Below are positions 1 through 9,939 of a stretch of 64,000 bases of DNA, one piece after another (the stretch's first letter is position 1; every line of letters starts with the position of its first letter). Under the pieces are notes generated by a model. That model was not told where the DNA came from, made no database searches, and worked only from the letters and a program-made list of their open reading frames with translations. The DNA lies in contig NC_090780.1 in the NCBI RefSeq assembly GCF_040054535.1, positions 12,366,501 through 12,430,500 of the forward strand, read 5' to 3'. Origin of the DNA: Antennarius striatus (taxonomy: Eukaryota; Chordata; Actinopteri; Lophiiformes; Antennariidae). The position numbers and the translations under genes are program-made.

Positions 1-159
1 ACAGAGTTAGGGGGGGGGGGGATTCTACACAATTTGCTGCAAAATGCAACTCAATCTGAATCAGGACCGTCCGGTTAATCCTGTCGGGGACGGGACGACA
101 AACTCCGTGACAAAACGAAACCAGTCCGTGGACGAACTACCAGAAAACCTCCCAACGAA

Positions 160-275
160 AATCTTACCTCGTTCACTTCAACAATGACACTTACCGAAGG
201 AGATTAACACAGAACGCAATTTGTCGTTAACACCGGAACGTCCCTCGCTCCACGGAGCAGTTTGCGCATGCACAT
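160..275 (-). promoter_or_regulatory. Possible promoter and first exon of an off-window minus-strand gene
   Basis: At 263-273 the sequence TGCGCATGCAC matches the NRF1 binding site found in many CpG-type housekeeping promoters. On the minus strand, downstream of it, two strong splice donors follow: CG|GTAAGT with the cut between 195 and 194, and GAG|GTAAGA with the cut between 168 and 167. This is the arrangement of a noncoding first exon whose gene would run left, out of the window. No coding sequence is visible to confirm it, so this is inference from motifs only. Confidence 0.3.
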
Positions 276-1157
276 TGTGAGTTTGGGATTACCATTTAAT
301 CTGGTGTGTGCGTACATTCCATGAAGAATCTCATCGCTCACTCATCAGAAACGTGCTGCTGTATGTGTGCTGTGAAATAAGGCTGGTATTGTACCCTTTA
401 TTGAATTAACCTATTTAATTCCTAAATTCTAAGTAACTTTTTTAATTAGTATAGATCCTGCGCATTTTGGAAATCTGTTTATTTGAAGAAAGAAAGAAAA
501 AACATTTGGATTGCCACTTTGTGAGAAATTAATGGATGGATCAACAATAATACGTCAGTATTGAATGCTTTTGGTAAAACTGATAACAGTAGATTTTACA
601 GTCCGTAATAATTATTAATTCATTACAAATATTTATAATTGAACACCAGGACACCAGCCTTTTCATAACATAGCAACTGTTGGCTTAGTGATGCACTGTT
701 TAATGCTTAATACAACTTTTAAAATATAACTAATTTTAGTAAGTACCAGGAGAAAGTGACATCTTGTTGTTACGAGTGGTAAATCAATGTTTTGCATATT
801 TATATTATATACTGAATGGATTATTGTATTTTCATGATGTATTTTATGCTTCTGTTGGCCGTAGACACAGTTCCCTGATGGACAATGATATTTTGGGTGT
901 AGATCACAGAGAGAATCGCTTCCAACCTTGATAAAATTGATTATAATTGACTGGTAACAAAATACGTAACACTGAAGAGTCTGGAGAGGAACTCATATTT
1001 TCACTAAAAAAATTGAGATAGTCATTGGATTAGATGATTATCACTGATTAATAAGAAACAGAGGCATTTGTCTCAAATATTAGGTATTATATATCACTTT
1101 TGAATGAAGGAGTTTTATAATTCATTATGGGCCACATGAACATAACTCAATGGGGAA

Positions 1158-1326
<169 letters not shown>

Positions 1327-1635
1327 AGGCTCCAGGCTAAAATATGGAAGTAAGTTGAATGGGTCTTGGTTTCTCTATCATTCCTCTTGATGCAGCATTC
1401 ATGATGGAAATATGGGCAGTCATCACGTTCTCATTTATTTCACAAAGGAAAGCACAGTGGCAGAGTCCACATCTATAGATTTGAAGATGTAGCAACAGTA
1501 ATTCTTAGAGCTGAAATAAAAGAACAGTTTTAAATTCACAGAATAATCTTTAGTGATAGATAACAGCCAAAATAGTTGACAATACATTCAATGTTGAAAG
1601 CCTTTGCTGATAAAATGAATGAGCAGAGTCTGTGA

Positions 1636-1869
1636 GTGGGTAAGATGCAGGACCTGTGGAAAACATTGTTCCTGGTTCATTTACCAAAGAAAAAATATGT
1701 CAAGGAGTTCAATAACTACCGACCAGTGGCTTCCACATCGCAAATGATAGAGCATCAGGCGTTTCCGATTCTGAAACAGCAGGTCTTCCCCATACTGGGC
1801 CCTCTGCAGTTTGCTGGCACGAACAGGTACTTCAAGTGGCCAGGAAGAGGAGTACACTCAAAAAAATAA
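1636..1869 (+). pseudogene. LINE reverse transcriptase fragment (CR1/Rex1-like)
   Basis: The translation contains LWKTLFLVHLPKKK, then NNYRPVASTS and GPLQFA. In CR1/Rex1-like non-LTR retrotransposons of fish this corresponds to the finger region of the reverse transcriptase (a lysine-rich strand, then the D/N-YRPVALTS block, then DPLQFAY). The frame opens with no credible host start and ends shortly after the match, so this is a decayed piece. A downstream piece of apparently the same domain lies at 2700-2880. Confidence 0.6.
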
Positions 1870-2084
1870 TACTGCATGTTACTTATTTCAATCAGTGAAA
1901 CATTTTTACATTTACAAATATTGAGTAGATATGAAAGCTCTCAAATCTGTTAAAACAAAACCTGAGTCATGAGTAAAATCTGAGTAATATTTTCTAGTAC
2001 ATCTGAACGAATTGATTTGGTTCAATTACCTACACAAATTGAGTAAATGTAACTGAATTTGGGGGAGTCGCACCCCAAAATGAG

Positions 2085-2275
2085 GGGGGACAGCACCTTG
2101 TTCAAGGGCACCTCAGCAGTGGCTGGGGGGGTGAGCTGACACCTTCCTCTGTCAGCTCACTCTCCAAGGGATGTGCTGGTGGGAGCAGAATTTTCAACCA
2201 CCGAAGGGTGGGTGATCTTTCTTCAAGAAATCTGCTGTACTGCTGAGCCACTGCCAGAGTAAGTCACCAGCGCTC
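2085..2275 (-). repeat. SINE fragment (same family as 54816-55195)
   Basis: The sequence GCACCTTGTTCAAGGGCACC, then CAGCAGTGGCT, then GTGAGCTGACACC and CTGTCAGCTCAC, and finally TGAGCCACTGCC, runs parallel to the near-intact SINE at 54816-55195. The tRNA-like head is eroded in this copy. It sits between the two LINE fragments at 1636 and 2700. Confidence 0.65.
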
Positions 2276-2689
2276 CAAAAGCCTAAAAAGGCGGAATCGG
2301 TTCCCTTCTGTTTATTTGATGTTTTTAAATTGTTAGTTACATCTCTAATAAAATTGAGTTGACTTGTTTAATAATTACACTCATTAAAACTAACTGATAT
2401 TTGTTAATATATTCTCAAAAAGCTTGGTGAAACATACACTTATTATTACAAATATATAAACCATGTAATCTGTGAGTCAAATAATACTTTATTTTAAGTA
2501 AGTAAAATTAATTTACATGTGTATATTTCACACAAATATTCCCGTTGGAGTTTTACTAATTAATTTTGATGTAGTCAAATCAAATACTCATCATGATGAT
2601 ATTCAGAATTTTTATTGAGCATGCATAATTATATATTACTGTCACATTTACTAGGTCCTTGAATCATTTTTTAGAGTGTACAGAGGCCT

Positions 2690-2905
2690 CATGGAGGACT
2701 TGTACTTTGGCATTGGTGGAACCACCGCTTCCTGAATGCATGTAAAACTAAGAAGATTGTGATGGACTTTCAGAGATCGGCACCAATACCACTCCCAGTC
2801 ACCATTGATGGCGTGGATGTGGAGGCGGTTCACTTTCACAAGTACCCTGTACACATCAGCCTAAACTGGACTGGATTGAAACACATACATTCTGGATTAA
2901 TAAAG
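2690..2905 (+). pseudogene. LINE reverse transcriptase C-terminal fragment and tail
   Basis: One plus-strand frame reads NACKTKKIVMDFQRSAP, a short gap, then VDVEAVHFHKYPVHISLNWT. This is the pattern of the segment after the catalytic motif in CR1/Rex1-like elements (LN..KTKE.VVDFRR, then V..YKYLGVHL...LDW). It is followed by GGATTAATAAAGTAT (about 2894-2908), the tail motif shared by several repeats in the window. It is probably the 3' part of the element whose finger region is at 1636. Confidence 0.6.
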
Positions 2906-3339
2906 TATATTTGATTGGTTATTTTGGCTTTATTCAACAGAAGTCTATGTATATTCATGCTGTATGTGTTAAACCTGGATTACCATTATGATGCTATCTA
3001 GAATTGGAAAGATACATAAAGGCCAGTAACAATAAATCACATTTTGTAACATTATCATATAATCTAAATTAAAATCTTGATAAATTAAGTAATTCGGACA
3101 CCTCTTGGAAAAACTAGACTTTCAGTAAACAGACAAGGATGGACAGACAGGCAAAGAGAATGAGAGGGATGTCTTGAATGACCATGCTGTTTTCTCATGC
3201 AGTGTTTGCAGCCAAATGTATAGAGGCCCTACAGTGTCACAAGCTTATTATTGTGTAATTGGAGGACAATAACCGATGAATAGCAGACCCATGAGTGTCC
3301 CCTGAGTTGGACGTGGGATGGGTATTTTCAGACTAAAAC

Positions 3340-3745
3340 AAGAGCCAAGGCAGTCACAGACTGCAACATCTCGTGACAAAGCAAACACAATCCTGAGGTC
3401 TGCTTTCTCTTGAATTCAAAATTTTATCCTGACCGATTAACATATGTCAAAGATCAGAGCTAGTGCTCTGATCTACTGTCATTGATCAAAGCAGTAGCTT
3501 TGATCTGTGGTCTTACACTGGCCCTCTCCCTTGTCTTTCTATCTTACCCGGTTCCTGAGAGTACAAAAGTTTAAATTTGACCTTGACCTTGAGAAAACTA
3601 GGTCAAGGTCAAATTTTCATCATCTCATTTTCATCCCCTTTGCTGCCCGAGTAATGTGTTTTTTTGTTTCGTTTTTCTATCTGCATTGTTGGATGAACTA
3701 ATAGACAGACGGCCAGGACAAATGGACGAACACAAAAACGCTGAC
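3340..3745 (-). repeat. Interspersed repeat with hairpins and AGGTCA half-sites, copy A
   Basis: This segment is an inverted, diverged copy of 59790-60165. Matching blocks include the lead TGTAATTGTCAG, a GATGAAAATGAGATGATGA block, the AGGTCAAGGTCAAATTT block and a GACAAGGGAGA block. It contains three perfect inverted repeats: 3451-3460 with 3465-3474, 3484-3492 with 3497-3505, and 3573-3589 with 3600-3616. No protein is encoded; the short frames across it are open by chance. The family is not one I can name. Confidence 0.7.
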
Positions 3746-4949
3746 AATTACAATTCATCACCGCTTTGAAGTGTAATAGTGTGTAACAGTGAGTGTGTAA
3801 TACTGTGTAATAGTGAGTAGGTAATAGAGTGTAATAGTGGATAATCGATAAGTCAAACACTGTTTAGAGATGCTAAAGAAAAATATCACAACAGCATCTG
3901 GCAAACTAAGTTAGATAAAGCAAAAGGATAAATGGGTAGATAAAGCAAAATGATACTAATCGGATCAAGAGAAAGACAAGAGATAGGAATTGGATTAAGA
4001 AAAATCAAACAGATAGTAATAATCTATTAGAGTTTAGAAATGTTGTTATGGTGGGAAAAAAATGGTGTACAAATGGTAAAGCATACATGCAAATATGTGT
4101 TTATTTATGTACATTAGGAATACTTAACTGTTTAATTGAGGATATGCTCATAATTTGTGTACAAGAGATAACTGAACGAACGTGATAGAAATGTTTATTA
4201 CTTTAATTGATTTTGGATTTTTCACAGTGTAAGAACATGGTTATGATGATTGTTGTTTATTTCATAGTTTTGATTTGTTATTTGAAAACAAAACAATGTT
4301 ATTTTGATTGTTTATTCACTTCAGGAGTTTTTGTTTATTGCAATATGAAAACCAGTTTGTATGCAATGAAATCTGTTTAGATTAAGAATGTCTAGATACT
4401 GTATATAGCCATGAAAATGGATTGGTTTGGTCTGCGACCAGACAGGAGAGTTTCGCAAGGTTTTGTGTGAAAAAAAGGGCTGAAAAAAAATAGAGAGAAA
4501 AGACGGACGAAGAAGTTGGCGAGCGTTGTGTGGACGGATGAAAAATTAATAAAATATACACCTGGATTAAGAAAACAGCATCGTTCGTTGGTAACTTTAA
4601 TCCCCCCTTTTTCTGGAGTGTAACAGAAGCAGGATGTAACAAACATCTAATCACCCTGGCTCAAACTAAGAAATGCAGCCACATGCATTTTTTTTGCCAA
4701 ATCTGAGTTCATTCACTTTCTCAATGTAAAAAAAAAAAAAGTGTTCATCTATATGTTTCACATTTCTGGTGGATGATACTCAGTGAAATTATACTTCCGG
4801 TGCGAGCATCTGACTTCTTATGTTGATCTTGTACTGATTTTATTTTTTCACTGCTGTTACTTGTTTCCCCTTTTTTTATCAGAGAGAAGCCACACAAAAT
4901 GTCATTGTAATTATGAATAATGATAATATAAATATAATATGGTTGGTAG

Positions 4950-5032
4950 ATAGATGGATGGATGGATGGATGGATGGATGGATGGATGGATGGATGGATG
5001 GATGGATGGATGGATGGATGGACGGATGGATG
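4950..5032 (+). repeat. (GATG)n microsatellite, left part
   Basis: About 20 GATG units with one substitution. The array stops exactly where the transposon at 5033 begins and resumes at 6487 after it, which suggests it was once a single array. Confidence 0.85.
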
Positions 5033-6486
5033 CAGTGGTGGGCGGTCAGGGCCAGCAAGGCCTTCTCTGCTGGTCTAACATAACCAGAGATCATGATAAT
5101 ATTTATGATGAAAGTTAATAATATTTTAATGCATTTTCCTTAAATAAATATATTCAAATATATGCATAAATATATAATTATAAATTTGGATATAATATGA
5201 TATATAGCCAACACTGGGTAAGTGTCCTATTTTTATATTAGAAGGGTTTTTTCCAATCAGAATTCAGCTAGTTTGTGTTGCCAGGTTGAATGAAATCTGC
5301 CCAGGACCTTCAGAATCTAGAATGCAGGTCTCCGTGCACTGTGAGTGAAAGGTAATGTGGCAGGATAGCGTAACACTCCCCTCCGTGAGGGGCAGTGTGG
5401 CAGACAATCAGCGAGTGGCTACCTATAAGTAGACCTGGTTGGACCCTTCTCCGTCCTTTTCCGCTTCCTCTCCCTCCTTTCGGGAGCCGACAGCCGTGCG
5501 TGGCAGCATCTCGCGGTCAGCCGATTGGGTTTCAAAACAAAGTGTGGTGTTACCGGAAGCTGGGCTGTCTCCCTTGGGCCGGTGTGCATGCGGTGTGCTT
5601 TCTGAGGCCATCGCTGGTGTAGTCTGGGCTGCGGGCTTCTTCCTGCTGCCGCGTGCAACACCTCGATCCTGCTCTCCATGTGCGGCTGTCATTGCCGCTG
5701 TGAGCCTCGCTGCTGTTTTGGTTCTTCGTTCTTCTTCTTTCTCCTTTGTCTGTGTGTCTGCTCTGGGGTTTGGCTCGTCTGGAGACTTTATTCACCGTAG
5801 TTTGGCGCTGATTCAGCCCATGTTGGACTAGGCTCCATTAACGGTGGTCAAAGCCGTATAATACGGCATTCACAAAAGTTCTCGACGTGAGCCAAGAGAG
5901 GGCGTCTCGACCCTCTCATAGATGCTGAGCCATCACCTCTGGAGAGTGGTTTTAATTAGAGAGGCAGTCTCTTTCTCAATTCCTTGAGTTTATTCATTTG
6001 TTATTTCTTTCGTTGAATTATTATTATTGATAAGTTTTGTGGGTTATATTTGATTTATTGTTCAGTAATTTTTAACAGCTAGTGGTGCTCCTCCTGTTGT
6101 GACGGAGCGGCTGGTGGTTATTCTCAGGGGCCGCAGATGTCCCGTGTTTAGCGTTGATTGTCTGCCACACTGCCCCTCACGGTGGGGAGCGTAGCGCTAT
6201 CCTGCCACAGTAACATATACCAGTTGTTAATAGACAGATGCAATAGCCAATCAGATCACGAGTTGGCGATGCTAAGGCGCTCTAGCTGGCTTCACGTTCA
6301 CCTGACATGTACGTGTCCTCTGATTAGATACTCACTCTGAGAAGGCGGCGCTATGCAAACGCTATGCAGACGCTATGCAGACGCACATTTGAAGAGAAAC
6401 TCTAGTGAGACGAGGGTCTAATCCCTAAAGGAGCTAACCTGCACCATCACTGAAGGCCTAGGTATGAAATGCACGGCCCGCCACTG
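5033..6486. mobile_element. Non-autonomous hAT-like DNA transposon (1454 bp)
   Basis: The left end begins CAGTGGTGGGCGGT (5033) and the right end, read on the minus strand, begins CAGTGGCGGGCCGT (6486). Both ends also share AGGCCTTC about 26-30 bases inside. Both flanks carry the 8-mer GATGGATG, which fits the 8-bp target duplication of hAT elements but cannot be proved because the target is a GATG microsatellite. No transposase is visible. A second inverted-repeat element (5356-6209) is inserted inside it, so the original element was about 600 bp. Confidence 0.65.
5356..6209. mobile_element. Inverted-repeat DNA element nested in the hAT-like element (854 bp)
   Basis: Terminal inverted repeats of about 58 bp start TGTGGCAGGATAGCG at both ends (5356-5413 and 6152-6209 complemented) and differ at only a few positions. 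The flanks carry a direct repeat GTAA (5352-5355 and 6210-6213), consistent with a 4-bp target duplication. The interior is more GC-rich than the surroundings and holds a 130-codon frame (5439-5831) with no recognisable domain and heavy Ser/Ala/Val content, so I do not call it a gene. The superfamily is uncertain. Confidence 0.7.
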
Positions 6487-6661
<175 letters not shown>

Positions 6662-6729
6662 GTATGCATAGATACATAGATATATGAAAATATGATGTGT
6701 ACTTACTGGTTCAGGAACACAAATATATA

Positions 6730-7010
6730 ACCCAGTTAGCATTTTCACTCCGCCCCGGAACTGCCACGGATCCGCCACCGGCTCCGCCAAGGATCAGTGA
6801 ACCGGGCCTGGAACGGAGTCCACTTGCACAACACGACGGACCCGGAGCGGGCAAGGGCCGTGGACCCAAACTAGATCGGGTGTGGAGTCGATCCGGATCT
6901 GTTCATGAAGCGGCTGACCTGGCGCGGACCCGTTCCGAATCCGTACATGAAGTGGCTGACCCGGTCCGGGACCGTTCATGAAGCGGCTCATCTGGCCCAG
7001 ATCCTTTATT
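6730..7010 (+). repeat. CpG-rich block with imperfect tandem units
   Basis: A sharply GC- and CpG-rich block lies inside AT-rich DNA. It contains three imperfect copies of a unit built on CATGAAGCGGCTGACC (near 6904, 6946 and 6977) separated by about 31-42 bases of CCGGACC-type sequence. An open frame of 94 codons crosses it but has no recognisable domain. It may be part of a retroelement or a decayed minisatellite; I cannot assign it. Confidence 0.5.
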
Positions 7011-7694
7011 CAAAATGGCTCATTTGGTCATAGCTAGCAACAGAAATATCCAACATCAACGTTGTTCTGAAAAAGCTTGAATACTTCCCTTAACCTGTCT
7101 GCCCTTATTAACACTGTAAATGGGAAAAATGTAACGCAACCATGAATTGTATCCAAAGCATTTTACTGGCACGTCTCTGGGAAATCAATTACAAAAGAAT
7201 ATGATTGATAATCATGATAGGAAGACATGAAAACCAAACATGACAATATTGCTTTAACTTTGAACTGGTGGGTCCTCATCTGAAGTACCAGGACGCCTCT
7301 GGAGTTCCCCCTGTCAGCTGCGAGGTTCAACCAGCAAACCGTAGGTCTGATTAAGTCTTCTTCAGTCCCAACACAGCTGTGTCTCTTTTACAGCATCTGA
7401 AATCACACAAACACATTTTCACACAAAATTCCATGAACTCAAGACACCAGTTGTAATGTTTTAAAAAGATGTGTATAACCATTGGCTTATCAAGTGACAT
7501 TTTGCTGCCTGACATTTGCATAGCCCCCATTTGCATTGTTGACAAAACTCAGCAAATCTCATGTTTGAAGAGTGAATTTAAATGTATGGCCAGACCAGAT
7601 ACTTGTTGGTTTAACTCAGTGTAAACGCTGAAAACATGTTCCAATTTTCTCTTGATATTCTGAATTTTTTTTAGCCTTGTTCCTTTCTAGCTCG

Positions 7695-8110
7695 TGGTCT
7701 GACGTCACAACGCAGGGTTGGAGTGCGACCAAGACTCTCAACTGAAGATGGGCCACGGTATGAAACGGTACTCACTTCCGGTTTTTTGAGGGGCGTGGCC
7801 ACCAAACCGGCCGGCCCTCGTTCAGTATTTTGACACTAACCTCTTGACCGGGTCAAAACAACACATTAGTTACCTTACACCGGGTTGGTACCTCACTCCG
7901 TTGTCTGTTTTTAATGTGCCACATTAATTTACTCGCTACACTTCAGACTCCGGAAGTCACTTGACTGAGATATTGATGGATAAATTAGCCTAAGAAAGAT
8001 TGCAAAATCTTGTTATAGTGCCTGGGAGATATGCAGATAGAAAAAAATGTTTTATCTTTTACTTTCCTGTACAAAACAAAAGCCTTGGGACGTCATCTGT
8101 TTCCGGTCCA
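7695..8110 (+). promoter_or_regulatory. Candidate cyb561d2 promoter elements (CRE and ETS-type)
   Basis: A full palindromic CRE, TGACGTCA, is at 7700-7707. ETS-type CCGGAAGT cores are at 7773-7782 (inverted), 7950-7957 and 8100-8107 (inverted). No TATA box is obvious. Such sites are typical of TATA-less promoters of widely expressed genes. The cyb561d2 start codon is at 8413. The transcription start is not visible, and function is inferred from the motifs. Confidence 0.4.
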
Positions 8111-8412
8111 TTTTCCCATGAAGACTAGCGGCGCATCCACGTGACACCGATACAGGAAATGAGTTGTGAGTGAGCTGTCTGTGTCTATCGTATTTGGCAT
8201 TTTGCACAAGTTTCATAAACTTAGTTATGTTCTAGTATCGTCTGTTTCCACTTTAACGTACATATGTTAGTTGATTCAGTTCAACAGTCGCACAAAGTGT
8301 TAACACTGACGTTCAAGCTGTAAGCCAAAGATTTGTGACGTTGTAAGAGGGAGTTCAATTTATGTGACAAGTTGTGTCAGTAAGCTGCCGGTTACCGTGT
8401 TTTAGCGTCAGC

Positions 8413-9620
8413 ATGGTTCACAACAAGGAGACTGAATACGAGCCGTGGGTCTACAGTCACATCAGAACAGCTTTCACAGTGCTGACACACTTTATCTGCG
8501 TGGGCTTCACTGTGTTTATTACAGTTCTGTCCCGACCGGGGTCGAGTAAGTGTTCAGCCATCTACGTGTCACTTCCCTGGTTGTCATGGCATTTGCTAAA
8601 TTTATGTTTTTCTTTTTTAGGTTTGTTTTCCTGGCATCCCTTCTTTATGACACTATCAGTAAGTCTAACACTTAATCAATAGAGAAATAATTGCTAGCTA
8701 TACTTCAAAGACTTGTTTCATTGAAAAATACATTAATGGTTTGTCTTGTATGAAAATAATATCTTGTATTTCATTCCTTGTTATGGTGTGATTATTTATG
8801 CAGTTACACAAACAGAGCTGGAATAAAAATAACACAAAAATTGGAAAAAAAATAACTGGAGAAAAGTGTCTTACTGACATCAGCATTGATATCAATGCTA
8901 CTATCTCAATCATATTACCCCTGCTGTGATATACTCATGTCATTCCTCCCCCATTCTCAATCTTCATGCCAACTCATAGTGTGTTAGTTATACTAGGGGG
9001 TGGTCATTTGGCATTAGACAAATAATAGTCATTTTAAATAGTTTTAAAAAGGAAATAATTCAATCATCTATTCAATCAATAGTGATGAAGATATTTGATT
9101 TCTCCTTTTTCACCAGTTTTCCTTCTTCATGACTGAAGCCATACTGCTTTTTTCACCTCAAGGCTCTCTCATTAGGAAGTTTCCACACAAGACCAAAGGT
9201 CAAGTTCACTGGATCCTACAGTCAGCCTGCCTATGTTGTGCCATCCTGGGTGTGACAGCCATCATTTACAACAAATACTTGAATGATAAACCCCATTTTA
9301 CTTCGTGGCACGGCCTGCTTGGTGTGATCACAGTGTTTGTGGTGGTTTGGCAGTCTTTGGCAGCTGTGCCACTCATTTACCACTCGTTGGTCAAAGGTTG
9401 GTCCCTCGCCAAGCTCAAACGCTACCACGCAGCATCAGGACTTGTCACTTACCTGCTCGGCAGCATAAGCCTACTCTTTGGCCTAAACTCAACCTGGTTC
9501 ACTGCTTCGGTCAGTGGATACGCCTGGTACCTGTCAGCACTGTGCCCTGCTCTCACTGCTCTCGTCGTGATGAACCAAGTGACCGGCGCTTACATGGCTA
9601 GAAAACGGTTGCAGTCATGA
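8413..9620 (+). CDS. cyb561d2: Cytochrome b561 domain-containing protein 2 (transmembrane ferric reductase), 3 coding exons
   Basis: Coding exons are 8413-8545, 8621-8658 and 9117-9620 (stop TGA), joined by GT-AG introns into 224 codons, close to the 222 aa of human CYB561D2. The family are six-helix membrane proteins with two hemes that move electrons across endomembranes and reduce Fe(III) or monodehydroascorbate. Four histidines in conserved contexts are predicted heme ligands: H50 (SWHP), H88 (VHW), H122 (SWHGLLG) and H161 (RYHAASG). Hydrophobic helices alternate with short loops and the C-terminus is basic (ARKRLQS). The ATG has a strong context (AGCATGG). The paralogue CYB561D1 is the main alternative; linkage with rad54l2, bap1 and bsn, all on human 3p21 with CYB561D2, favours D2. 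It is transcribed toward rad54l2. Confidence 0.93.
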
Positions 9621-9904
9621 CAGAAGACACAGTACTGACACAACAAAACACTCAACTTGAAGTTTGAAACAGCATTGAATCAGTTATTCCGAGATTCTAA
9701 TAACCAAAAATTTATTAAATGGTTAAATTGAATTAAAAAAGCTTTGAGGAAAAGTCCAGCATTTCGATTTTTGATTCACAGCCTCAGCATTCCGGATGGC
9801 CTGGCTACTTTCCTGTATATGTGAATTTGTTTAGTTTTTATACCTCAGGTTGTTTATCCTGCCTTTTGATTATGTTTACTGTTTTTTAGCCACATGCTTG
9901 AACA

Positions 9905-9910
9905 AATAAA
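9905..9910 (+). terminator. cyb561d2: cyb561d2 polyadenylation signal
   Basis: AATAAA lies about 285 bases after the stop codon in an AT-rich 3' UTR. It is the canonical signal nearest to the converging rad54l2 signal. Confidence 0.75.
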
Positions 9911-9939
9911 AGATTTAAATTAAAAGCATTTTGTAAACA

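Noticed and set aside
5439..5831. 130-codon plus-strand frame
   Set aside because: It lies inside the inverted-repeat element 5356-6209, has no recognisable domain, and competing open frames of similar length exist on the other strand, as expected of GC-rich DNA.
7351..7545. Possible last exon on the minus strand (TTTCAG|ATGCTGT..., ending GLKKT stop)
   Set aside because: The acceptor is plausible, but the coding part is about 15 residues, matches nothing I know and has no partner exon upstream on that strand.
8374..8412. Earlier start for cyb561d2
   Set aside because: The upstream in-frame codon is GTG; the ATG at 8413 has a strong context and gives the family's usual length.
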